The notes beneath the pieces were generated by a model. The model was given only the letters and a program-made list of their open reading frames with translations. It was not told the origin of the DNA and did no database searches. Positions 31,855 to 41,414 of a stretch of 64,000 nucleotides of DNA are shown in pieces. Made by a program: the position numbers and the translations under genes. Each line of letters begins with the position of its first letter. The first letter of the stretch is position 1. The DNA comes from an uncultured Eudoraea sp. (lineage in GTDB: Bacteria > Bacteroidota > Bacteroidia > Flavobacteriales > Flavobacteriaceae), in NCBI RefSeq assembly GCF_947490415.1, contig NZ_CANLGX010000007.1, positions 1 to 64,000 on the forward strand, written 5' to 3'.

Positions 31855-32321
31855 TATGAAAGTAGGGTTTTAGCATCAGAGGGAACTGTATGGGAAGAAC
31901 ATAATCGGATAATAGGTGATAATACTGGAAATCCTATGTATGATTCAAATTGGATTGCCAATAGTAATGGTTCTAGAATACATACTCATAGTCCAATAAC
32001 TCCTATCTCATCTTCATTGGTGTCTGATTATGTAGTGGCTAATGTTGGGTGTAATATGAATAGTTATGCCCATGACACAAGACTAATAAACAATTTTTAA
32101 ATAATCCAGGGTGGCACGTGAAAAATGAAACAGAAGTAGGTGGACATTTGACCTATGCAACAGGAACACCCTATGCCGATGCGGATGGCGATAATATGTG
32201 GGACCTAGCTGAAATAACTGTTTGGGGCAATATAACCCCAACTAACAATTCCTTTGCTGATGAAAATGGGGATGGCTATACTGATATGGAGGAAACTATC
32301 TTTTATTTTACAGGTAAATAA
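31855..32321 (+). pseudogene. Truncated, frameshifted duplicate of the pectate-lyase-like gene (C-terminal part only)
   Basis: RIIGDNTGNPMYDSNWIANSNGSRIHTHSPITPISSS...AHDTRLINNF* and GGHLTYATGTPYADADGDNMWDLAEITVWGN...DENGDGYTDMEETIFYFTGK* match the 25936..27849 C-terminus; stop near 32098 splits it. Confidence 0.88.
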
Positions 32322-32769
32322 ATTATTTATTTTTCTTCAATTTTAAACGAGGTTATAGATAAAATGGCTTCGTTTTGGTTTTAGAATATCTGTATGACTG
32401 CATTGTTTGTCTGGTTTTTAATATTTTTTAACTCTTGCCCCTTATCTTTGTAACTTGATTTCACTTCTTAAATAACAGTTCAAAAAGAATTCTCATTATG
32501 TGCTTATTTTTAAATTTAATAACTATTTTATAAGAACTAAATCCTCTAACGAATAATAATGAAAAAATGTACCCTAACATTTGTCAGAAATTATCCGAAA
32601 CAAAACATGCATGGGATACTACCCCAAAATAGTAATGTGTAAGTCTACTTTTCGAACGGGAATTAGATACTAAAATTGTAGATAATAAAGTTGACGATCA
32701 TAATATTTATTCTAAAAATCGGTTTATAGTGGTATTCCATACAATCAAATATATTGTTGTTTCAGATTT

Positions 32770-34116
32770 ATGTTGAAATCTACCCTTCAAAAAATTACGT
32801 CCAGAATAAAACAGGTGTTTTCCAACACCCTGTTTTTAAACATGTTACTTATTAGTGGTATCTCTTTCCTTGTCAAGTTAATTTCTTTTTATAAGGAAAC
32901 TTTGGTCGCGTCCTATTTTGGTCTTTCAGAAATTTTAGATACATACTATGTAGCGGTTTTGATACCCTCGATCATTCAAAATGTTTTTATTGGTACGTTA
33001 AAAAAATTATTCATCCCCAATTATATTACTGAGCTAAAAACCACACAACATATAGGAAGTTTCCAAACATTCACCTTTTTTGCGATTACTACGCTCGTAG
33101 TCTCATTAACATTATTGGCCTTAATTTTTGTGGCCTTTTTTCTTGAAATGGTTTTTCCTGGGCATGACCAAGCATATTATCACTCAGTCCGTAGTCAATT
33201 TTACATTGTCTTACCCTGTTTATTTTTTTGGGGTTATTCGGGGTTTTTAAACGGTTTACTGGAGATAAAAAATAAATTTTTTATCTCCACAGTTTCACAA
33301 TTCTTTACACCTGTTATAATCATTACTTGTTTGGTTTTTTTAAAGCCTTTCCTTGGAAATATGGTATTGGTTACCGGTTTAACCTTGGGGAGCTTTGCGA
33401 GTTTTATCTACCTATTGACCATGAATTTAATCCAAAAAACAATTGAGTTTGGCCGGGTCAAAATAAATTCAAATATCAAGATGATGTTGCAACAATATTC
33501 ACCAAAGGTTACTTCGAGTTTGTTCACAGGAATTAATCCCTTTGTAGACCAATTCTTTGCAGCTCAATTAGTTGTTGGCTCTATTTCGGCCATACAGTAT
33601 GGCACAAAAATACCAGCTTTCACAATTGGTATTCTAATTCTAGCAATAGGAAATGTATTACTGCCCCACTTTTCGAAGTTAATAAATGACGATTTACATA
33701 AGGCTTACCAGCAACTTTTTAAAATTTTAAAAATTATTTTTATTGGAAGTTTACTGATTTCTATTTGTACTATTATTTTATCCAATGATATCGTAAGAAT
33801 ATTATTTGAGCGTAATGAATTTGATACAAAAGATACTATGATAGTATCATTAATTCAAAAGATTGCGTTAATTTATGTCCCATTTTATTTATGCACTTTG
33901 GTTTGCGTCAATTTCCTCACCGCAATTAACAAGAATAAATTTATGGCCTGGACCTCTTTCTGGAATTTACTATTGAACATATTTATGAACATCATTTTGG
34001 TGAAATATTTTGCAGTTTATGGTTTAGTGTTGAGTACTACAATAGTTTATATGATTGCAAGTTTTATTTATGTTGGTTATACCTATAAACAATTTAAAAT
34101 TACTTTTAATCCATAA
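32770..34116 (+). CDS. Lipid-linked oligosaccharide flippase (MurJ/Wzx-like)
   Basis: 448 aa polytopic; FLVKLISFYKETLVASYFGLSEILDTYYVAVLIPS; INPFVDQFFAAQL; VNFLTAINKNKFMAWTS. Confidence 0.85.
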   Translation: MLKSTLQKITSRIKQVFSNTLFLNMLLISGISFLVKLISFYKETLVASYFGLSEILDTYYVAVLIPSIIQNVFIGTLKKLFIPNYITELKTTQHIGSFQTFTFFAITTLVVSLTLLALIFVAFFLEMVFPGHDQAYYHSVRSQFYIVLPCLFFWGYSGFLNGLLEIKNKFFISTVSQFFTPVIIITCLVFLKPFLGNMVLVTGLTLGSFASFIYLLTMNLIQKTIEFGRVKINSNIKMMLQQYSPKVTSSLFTGINPFVDQFFAAQLVVGSISAIQYGTKIPAFTIGILILAIGNVLLPHFSKLINDDLHKAYQQLFKILKIIFIGSLLISICTIILSNDIVRILFERNEFDTKDTMIVSLIQKIALIYVPFYLCTLVCVNFLTAINKNKFMAWTSFWNLLLNIFMNIILVKYFAVYGLVLSTTIVYMIASFIYVGYTYKQFKITFNP

Positions 34117-34229
34117 AGTAATCGATATAAAATTAAATATATTTAATTTTATTCCCTCAAACGGCGCAATTATTTCTTTGAAAGGTTTGAGAGGAGTTAT
34201 TAATGGCCTTATTTGAGATTTATGAACTT

Positions 34230-34400
34230 TAATGCGATCAGCAAGATTCATAGTATTGCCAGAGGTGTTAATTGAAACAACGTTACAAGGGATGGAATGC
34301 ATTGCCTATCATGCAAAAATAAAATTGAAGTTTTAGATAACTTTTCCATTAAAAAACTAGATGTCCTTTGGGAAAATTTATTTACATCTAATAACTACTC
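34230..34400 (+). pseudogene. GT4 glycosyltransferase C-terminal remnant
   Basis: RSARFIVLPEVLIETTLQGMECIAYHAKI parallels SSIFILPSRFEGLPMVLMEAMSQGMACIAYDCK, followed by KLDVLWENLFTSNN resembling a GT4 tail. Confidence 0.65.
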
Positions 34401-35585
34401 ATGATCAAATCAATTGGTAAATTTTTAGTGCTTTTTGCATTTATTCTTAGTGCGCTACAAATTCAAAATTTATCAACGCTTATTTTTGGTGAATCAATTA
34501 TTCGGTTAATAGCGTACTTAACTATCTGTTTTGTTCTCTTTGGAATGTTTTTTTTCCTAAAAGATAAAGGTAAACTTCCATATATTATAATTTTATGGTT
34601 TTGGTTCTTTAGTATATACTGGGCTTTTGGCCTTTTGGCAAATAGTATACATGACAATCCTGTTTCCGTATTAAAAAACATTATTCCATTAGGTTATTTT
34701 TTGTCTTTTTCTATTTTTCTAAGTATTAAAGAAAATCATAAATTAACCGGTAAAGTTATTGCGGTTACTTTTTTTATAAGTTGTTTATTGCTAATCTTAT
34801 TTGATGTATTAAACTTTGACTTAGACAGACGTGGAATATACCAATTTACATTAGAACGTGCCGGAGGTGTGTACGCAGATGCGAATCAGGCAGCAGTGGT
34901 ATGCTTGCTTACGTTTATATTTATTAAATATTTATTTAAGCCTGTTAATAAACTTCAAAAGATTCTTAAATTTTTAGCGCTTATAATCACCCTTTACGCG
35001 TTTTTACTTACATTTTCTAAAACTGGTTTTATAGTTCTATTAGTAGTCTTGGGTTTAATGTATCACAAATGGTTTAATCCAAAGAGGCTTTTATTTACAA
35101 TAATCTTGATACCCGTATTTTTTTATTTAATTTATAATTTTGCAATTGAAAGCGAATTTTTATCCGTAATTCAAAAGCAGAGAATTGAAGGTTTAGCCAA
35201 TATCTTGACTTTTCAGTATGAAAAAGTCGACTATTCTGGAAGGGATGTTCTTTTAAAGAATATGATGAATTATGTTAATGAGAATCCAATTCTTGGAAAT
35301 GGTATAAATTTTTCTACTAGTATAAGGGGTCACAATACCATAATAGGAATTTGGGCAGATGCCGGAATAATTACTTTCTTGTTCTTTTTGATACTGCTAT
35401 TTCGCCACTTTTGGATTTCTTTACAATCTGAAGGAGAGAATAAATATTTTCTGCTTTCTATCCTAACGGTATTGTCCGTATATATGCTTAGTCTGCAAAC
35501 TATCATTAATCAATCCTATTTTATGGTCGTTTTTGTCTGGATTGGGTATCAAATGTCTAAAGAAAAACAAATTAATTATAAATGA
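34401..35585 (+). CDS. O-antigen polymerase/ligase-like membrane protein (Wzy candidate)
   Basis: 394 aa polytopic; large loop with ERAGGVYADANQAAVVCLL and SGRDVLLKNMMNYVNENPILGNGINFSTSIRGHNTIIGIWADAGI. Confidence 0.82.
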   Translation: MIKSIGKFLVLFAFILSALQIQNLSTLIFGESIIRLIAYLTICFVLFGMFFFLKDKGKLPYIIILWFWFFSIYWAFGLLANSIHDNPVSVLKNIIPLGYFLSFSIFLSIKENHKLTGKVIAVTFFISCLLLILFDVLNFDLDRRGIYQFTLERAGGVYADANQAAVVCLLTFIFIKYLFKPVNKLQKILKFLALIITLYAFLLTFSKTGFIVLLVVLGLMYHKWFNPKRLLFTIILIPVFFYLIYNFAIESEFLSVIQKQRIEGLANILTFQYEKVDYSGRDVLLKNMMNYVNENPILGNGINFSTSIRGHNTIIGIWADAGIITFLFFLILLFRHFWISLQSEGENKYFLLSILTVLSVYMLSLQTIINQSYFMVVFVWIGYQMSKEKQINYK

Positions 35586-36655
35586 AGATAGATTTTGTAA
35601 TAGGCTCAATGAAAGGGGCTGGTGCCGAAAGGGTGGTAAGTATTTTAGCCAATTATTTTGCCGAAAACGGGCATGAAGTGCGTATAATTACATTTATTGA
35701 CGCTGATGCCTACAACTATCATCCATCTATAAAAAGAATACGATTTCACAAAAAGTTCATAATTAATTATTCCATTTTTCGTGGTTTTTTTTCATTACTC
35801 TATTTTTACTATAAAAAAAGAAATAGACCTGATGTAATTAGTTCACATATTCACTTAATGGGTTATGCCACCATATTACCTGCAAAATTTTACCGTATTA
35901 AATTGGTGGTTTCGGAACATTTTAATCATCTAAATCAAAAAAAAACATTGGGAAAATGGATTTTATGGTATGGTTTATATCGCCTACCGGATGCAATAAC
36001 AGTTTTGACAAAATTTGATCTTCCATTTTTTAAAAAGATTAATAAAAGGACTTTAATAATGGAAAATCCTTGTTCATTTACTATTAATGAAAATATGATT
36101 AGCAAGGGAGAAAAGAAAATCTTAGCAGTAGGTAACCTTGATAGATATATTCATAAAGGATTTGACAATTTATTGGATATTGTATATGAAGTTTTTAAAA
36201 CAAATCCTGATTGGAGCCTTCAAATAGTAGGGTTTGGAGAAGCTGGATTAAGCTATCTATCAGATAAAGCAAAAAAATTGGGGCTGGAAAACAAAGTTGA
36301 ATTTATGGGTTACCGTAAAGATGTTAAAGAATTAATGGCGAAATCGGAAATATTTATTTTAAGCTCACGAGGCGAAGGCTTACCAATGGTATTAATTGAA
36401 GCCATGTCACAAGGAATGGCGTGTATATCCTATGATTGCGTTTCCGGGCCATCCGAAATAATTAGCAATGGTGAGAATGGTATATTGGTAAGCGATCAAA
36501 ATATGGAAGAAATGACTACAAAATTAAATGAATTGATCATCAATAGTGAATTAAGGGAGCGCTTAAGAGCTAATGCCACTAAATCTCTTGAAAAATTTTC
36601 GATTGAAACCGTTGGCGGTAAATGGGAGGCATTATTTAATAGTTTTTTTAATTAA
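35582..36655 (+). CDS. Glycosyltransferase family 4
   Basis: FVIGSMKGAGAERVVSILANYFAENGHEV; SEIFILSSRGEGLPMVLIEAMSQGMACISYDCVSGPSEII; overlaps polymerase gene by 4 bp. Confidence 0.92.
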   Translation: MKIDFVIGSMKGAGAERVVSILANYFAENGHEVRIITFIDADAYNYHPSIKRIRFHKKFIINYSIFRGFFSLLYFYYKKRNRPDVISSHIHLMGYATILPAKFYRIKLVVSEHFNHLNQKKTLGKWILWYGLYRLPDAITVLTKFDLPFFKKINKRTLIMENPCSFTINENMISKGEKKILAVGNLDRYIHKGFDNLLDIVYEVFKTNPDWSLQIVGFGEAGLSYLSDKAKKLGLENKVEFMGYRKDVKELMAKSEIFILSSRGEGLPMVLIEAMSQGMACISYDCVSGPSEIISNGENGILVSDQNMEEMTTKLNELIINSELRERLRANATKSLEKFSIETVGGKWEALFNSFFN

Positions 36656-37069
36656 AAACGCGATAGCTAAAATATTCACGGAATAAACGCTACAACGTTT
36701 AATTTTAATAATAAAGCGGTAAAAGCAATAGCAGCAAATCTGAAAAGAACTGCATTTAGAGGGCCTGTTAAAATTGGGTCAACATAATGTAATAATCGAA
36801 GAACTTAAATAATTCAAAGGTCATTAGAGGCTTTCTATTTATGATTTTGATGCTTAATTCAAATAACCATTAACATAGGAAGGTTTCATCCATCAGTGTG
36901 TACTGAATAGGTTTAGCATATTCCCGAAAAAGCCTGTAGTTTATCGAAAAAATATCAGATGCCCCAACTTCCAGGGGTATCTTTATTTTCAAAATAGATT
37001 TCCTTAATGTTTTACAAGGTTTGTTTGAAAAACACGGAAATTTTAGATTAATTAACGCAATCTAAGAAT

Positions 37070-38053
37070 ATGATCAATTTTAGAAAATTAATAAAAAACT
37101 TTTACCATAAAACTCAACTGGGAAAAGTATTGATATCTCCTTATATGTTTTACAGAGATTACATAATGTCTGATACTACATATGTAAAAAGAAGTTTTAA
37201 AAGAGAAATGGGATATAACATTAATTTAAACAATCCTATAACACTAAATGAAAAGATGCAGTGGTCAAAGCTTTATAACGATAATACAGCATTACATACC
37301 CAATGTGCAGATAAATATGCAGTAAGAGAGCATGTGGCATCAAAAATTGGCCAAGAATATTTGGTTCCTCTATATTTTACCACAAAAGATCCGGCACAAA
37401 TTGTACCGGATAACTTACCCAAGACTCCATGTATCATCAAAACAAATCATGATAGTTCAGGAGGAATAATCATAAAAAATTTACATAACGTAAATTGGAA
37501 GAAAATTCAAAAATCCCTTAAAGAGAGAATGAGTAAAAATTACTATTATATCTCTAAAGAACAACAATATAAAGATATTGTTCCACGAATCATAGTAGAA
37601 AAATTGTTGCTTGATAAACAAGGAAACGTTCCAAATGATTACAAAATACACTGTTTTAATGGAAACCCAGAGTTTATAGGAGTGGATATTGATAGATTTT
37701 CCAACCATACGAATAACTTATACAATATCAAATGGGAATTACTTCCATTTATATGGTCCGTTAAGGATGATGATAAAAAGCCCCGTTTGGCTAATGGCCG
37801 TGAAATTCAAAAACCAAAAAATCTTAATAAGTTATTGACTTTAGCAAAAGCCCTATCCGAAGATTTTATCTATTCCAGAATAGACTTTTATGTTGTTGAT
37901 GAAGAAATTTATTTTGGTGAAATAACATTTCATCATGGTGGTGGCGTTGCACATTTTATTCCTAAAGAATGGGATACTTACTATGGAAATATTTTGAAAA
38001 TTCCTCTTAATAGAAACATTTTACCAAAAAAAATGCATCCAGTCACTTATTGA
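37070..38053 (+). CDS. TupA-like ATP-grasp protein (putative glycosyltransferase/ligase), copy 1
   Basis: NPITLNEKMQWSKLY; CADKYAVREHVASKIGQEYLVPLY; IIKTNHDSSGGIII; KIHCFNGNPEFIGVDIDR; FGEITFHHGGG. Confidence 0.87.
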   Translation: MINFRKLIKNFYHKTQLGKVLISPYMFYRDYIMSDTTYVKRSFKREMGYNINLNNPITLNEKMQWSKLYNDNTALHTQCADKYAVREHVASKIGQEYLVPLYFTTKDPAQIVPDNLPKTPCIIKTNHDSSGGIIIKNLHNVNWKKIQKSLKERMSKNYYYISKEQQYKDIVPRIIVEKLLLDKQGNVPNDYKIHCFNGNPEFIGVDIDRFSNHTNNLYNIKWELLPFIWSVKDDDKKPRLANGREIQKPKNLNKLLTLAKALSEDFIYSRIDFYVVDEEIYFGEITFHHGGGVAHFIPKEWDTYYGNILKIPLNRNILPKKMHPVTY

Positions 38054-38213
38054 ATTTTATCCTCTATTTTTTATGAACTCTGTTTTGTTAGGGTATACAG
38101 AATTCTAAAAAAATTGAAAAATCAAAGAAACTAAAGGTAATCTGAAAATAACTTCTGGGGAAACTAGAAATATTTATCTAGATTTATGATCTATTTAAAA
38201 AGTAATAGTCCAT

Positions 38214-38885
38214 GAGAATTTTAATGCTTCTTCCTAATGATTCAATGGGTGGGGCAGAACAGTATTTAAAAATAATCGCCTCTTTTTATAAAAACCATGA
38301 AGTAGAGGTGTTTTTATTCAGATAAAGAACGTAGTAGATCATGGGGCTACTGCAAAGAATTGGCAACGCTCCAATTTCCCATAAGTCGTGTTTATTTTCT
38401 TAATGTATTGAGTTTCTTCATAAGAATTGCAATTTCAAGAAAGATCTCATACGATTATATATTTACTTCCCACGTATATACCACAGGCATAATTGGATTT
38501 ATGCAAATATTACAATTAATAAAAACGAAGAGATTGGGGCTGGAAGATAAAGTTAAATTTACAGGTTTCCGTAAAGAAATAATGGCAAATCGGATATTTA
38601 TATTTTAACTTTACGACACGAAGGCTTACCAATGGTTTTAATTGAGGCTATGTCACAAGGAATGGCCTGTATAGCCTGTGATTGCGTTTCCGGGCCATCT
38701 TAAATAATCAGCCATGGTGAGAATGGTATATTGGTAAGCGATCAAAATATGGAAGAAATGGTTATAAAATTGAGTAAATTGATAAATAATGAAGAATTAA
38801 GAAAATCCTTAATGGCCAATACTACAAATTCTCTAGTTGAATTTATTTTGGAAAATGTTGGTGACAAATAAGGAGAAATTATTTA
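38214..38885 (+). pseudogene. GT4 glycosyltransferase pseudogene, frameshifted copy related to 35582..36655
   Basis: MRILMLLPNDSMGGAEQYLKIIASFYKNHEVEVFLF; then GLEDKVKFTGFRKEIMANRIFIF and, in another frame, EGLPMVLIEAMSQGMACIACDCVSGPS*IISHGENGILVSDQNMEEM. Confidence 0.88.
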
Positions 38886-38988
38886 ATAGTTTTTTTATAT
38901 AAAATAGATTTCCCATCAAAATATTGCGTGGTTTATTCGTTTTTTAATTTCACTGAAATTTTAATTTAGATTAACGTAATCCAAGAAT

Positions 38989-39930
38989 ATGATCAATTTT
39001 AGAAATTTATTTAAATATTATTACCATAATACCCGATTGGGAAAAGTTTTGATATATCCTTATATGTTTTACAGAGATTATATAATGTCTGATGTGACAT
39101 ATATAAAAAAAAGTTTTAAAAGAGTAATGGGATATAACGTTAATTTAAAAGATCCAATAACACTAAATGAAAAGATACAGTGGTTAAAACTTAACGATAA
39201 GACAGCATTACATACACAATGTGCAGATAAGTATGCGGTAAGAGAGTATGTGGCATCGAAAATTGGTCAAGAATACTTGGTTCCTCTATACTTTACCACA
39301 AAAGATCCGGCACAAATTGTGCCAGATAACTTACCTCAAACTCCTTATATCATCAAAACAAATCATGATAGTTCAGGTGGTATAATCATACAAAATGTAC
39401 ATGATGTTAACTGGAAAGAAATACAAAAAACCCTTAAAAGGAGAATGAGTAAAAATTACTATTATTATAGTAAAGAAAGACAATACAAAAATATCATTCC
39501 TCGAATCATAGTAGAAAAATTATTGGAAGATAAAAACGGTAACATCCCTTTTGATTATAAGGTACATTGTTTTAACGGTAAGGTACGAATGATCAGTGTT
39601 GATATGTGGCGAGGCACAAATGACCATCACAGAAATTGGTATTCAACCGATTGGCAAAGAGAGCCCTATAAATGGTCATCACCAAAGGGGCCTGGGAAAT
39701 TTACAGATCCTAGTGAAATCGATATAGAAAAGCCTAAGTCGCTTGAGGATATGATCAAATTGTCCGAAATTTTAGCTGAATCCTTTTTATATGTACGTGT
39801 AGATTGGTACGATGTAGATGATACACTCTATTTTGGTGAACTAACGTTTCACCATGATAGCGGTTTTCAGCCCATACTACCTAAAATCTGGGATGAAAAA
39901 CTGGGAAAGGAGTTAATATTAACTAGGTAG
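38989..39930 (+). CDS. TupA-like ATP-grasp protein, copy 2
   Basis: Highly similar to 37070..38053 over the N-terminal two thirds; distinct C-terminal segment DMWRGTNDHHRNWYSTDWQREPYKWSSPKGPGKF. Confidence 0.87.
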   Translation: MINFRNLFKYYYHNTRLGKVLIYPYMFYRDYIMSDVTYIKKSFKRVMGYNVNLKDPITLNEKIQWLKLNDKTALHTQCADKYAVREYVASKIGQEYLVPLYFTTKDPAQIVPDNLPQTPYIIKTNHDSSGGIIIQNVHDVNWKEIQKTLKRRMSKNYYYYSKERQYKNIIPRIIVEKLLEDKNGNIPFDYKVHCFNGKVRMISVDMWRGTNDHHRNWYSTDWQREPYKWSSPKGPGKFTDPSEIDIEKPKSLEDMIKLSEILAESFLYVRVDWYDVDDTLYFGELTFHHDSGFQPILPKIWDEKLGKELILTR

Positions 39931-40255
39931 AAAAAGCTATTTTCTAATATTACTATGGATTACTTTGGAATTAATTGATAAATTAGGTAACTATTATAAA
40001 TTAAATTTAGATACCGACTAAATTATTCAGTTCAATTGGTTCAAAAATTTACCGCAAACAACAATAATTATCCCCTAGCACCTATTTGAATATGATCAAT
40101 TAAATTTAAAAAAATATGAATCTTAATCCTCTTGTTTGGGCAATTAAAATTATTCTAAGATGAAATAATTCTATCATATAGGATTTTATGAAAAATCAAA
40201 TACTAATAACTAAAGAATTATAACCTATTATTTAGGGATAATCCTAATACTTAAA

Positions 40256-41407
40256 ATGGAGAAAAATAAACCGAATATAGCCATTTATATGTACTCTATG
40301 GCAGGAGGAGGAGCCGAAAGAGTGGTGTCCTATCTCCTGCCCTATTTAAAAAACCAAGGGTTCGAAGTGGTTCTTGTCTTAATGAACAACACTATTGATT
40401 ATGACCTTCCAAAAGACATTCCCATTCACTATTTGGAAACCTCAAAATCCACCGAACACGGTATCTATAAACTGATAAAACTGCCTGTTCTGGCCTATAA
40501 ATATGCCCGATTACTTAAAAATCTAAAGATCACGCATTCTTTAAGCATGCTGTCAAGGCCCTGCTATGTGAATCTGATGGCTCGTTGGTTTACCAACCAC
40601 AAATATAAATTGATCATTAGTGAACGTAATTACCCTAGCTTACAATATGGTTATGGCGATCTTCAAAGTAAAATCAATACCTACTTGGTGAAAAAATTAT
40701 ACCCACAAGCGGATTTGGTGGTAAGCAATGCAGGAGCCAGCGCAGTGGACCTCATTGAAAATTTCAATGTAGACCCAAGTAAGACCAGGGTAATTCATAA
40801 CCCTATTGACCTCGATAAAATTAACGCCATCACACCCATCACAAATTTCTTTGACACTAACTATATAAATCTAGTTAGTGTGGGTCGCTTACAAGTATCA
40901 AAAAATCAAAAACTATTGTTGCAAGCAGTAGCGCCTTTTGAAAAGGTACGTCTTTATATTTTTGGGGAAGGTGAATTACGTCAAGAATTGGAAGAACAAA
41001 TTCTTAAATTGAGCTTAACGGATCGAGTGTTTTTGATGGGATTTGAATCCAACCCCTTTCAATATTTAAAAAGTGCCGATTTCTTTATTTTTGGTTCTAT
41101 CCATGAAGGTTTTCCCAATGTTTTACTGGAAGCCATGTGCTGCGGACTGCCCATTTTAACAACCAATTGTAAATCCGGACCGGATGAAATTATGGAGTTA
41201 AAACACCCAAAGACAGATGACATCATGATTACGGATTATGGTATACTTACCCCTGTTGGTAATCTGGAGATGCTTCAAAAAGGTTTGGCATATTGCCTGG
41301 AACATCCAGAGTTTTTAAAAAGCTGCCGCATTCGTGTTATGGAGCGTATTCAAGATTTTAAAAGAGAACCTATACTTGAAGCTTATACCCGTCATATTCT
41401 ATCGTAA
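40256..41407 (+). CDS. Glycosyltransferase family 4
   Basis: IYMYSMAGGGAERVVSYLLPYL; VSVGRLQVSKNQKLLLQAV; ADFFIFGSIHEGFPNVLLEAMCCGLPILTTNCKSGPDEI. Confidence 0.92.
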   Translation: MEKNKPNIAIYMYSMAGGGAERVVSYLLPYLKNQGFEVVLVLMNNTIDYDLPKDIPIHYLETSKSTEHGIYKLIKLPVLAYKYARLLKNLKITHSLSMLSRPCYVNLMARWFTNHKYKLIISERNYPSLQYGYGDLQSKINTYLVKKLYPQADLVVSNAGASAVDLIENFNVDPSKTRVIHNPIDLDKINAITPITNFFDTNYINLVSVGRLQVSKNQKLLLQAVAPFEKVRLYIFGEGELRQELEEQILKLSLTDRVFLMGFESNPFQYLKSADFFIFGSIHEGFPNVLLEAMCCGLPILTTNCKSGPDEIMELKHPKTDDIMITDYGILTPVGNLEMLQKGLAYCLEHPEFLKSCRIRVMERIQDFKREPILEAYTRHILS

Positions 41408-41414
41408 CCAATTT

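Noticed and set aside
31795-32100. ORF track entry of 101 aa as a real gene
   Set aside because: Chimera of a transposase fragment and a truncated pectate-lyase copy; annotated as pseudogene parts instead.
38360-38608. 82-aa ORF as a stand-alone gene
   Set aside because: In-frame piece of a frameshifted GT4 pseudogene.
41334-41414. N-terminal extension of the GT4 ORF starting at 41334
   Set aside because: Overlaps the preceding GT4 and reads like out-of-frame sequence; ATG 41415 gives the family-typical start.
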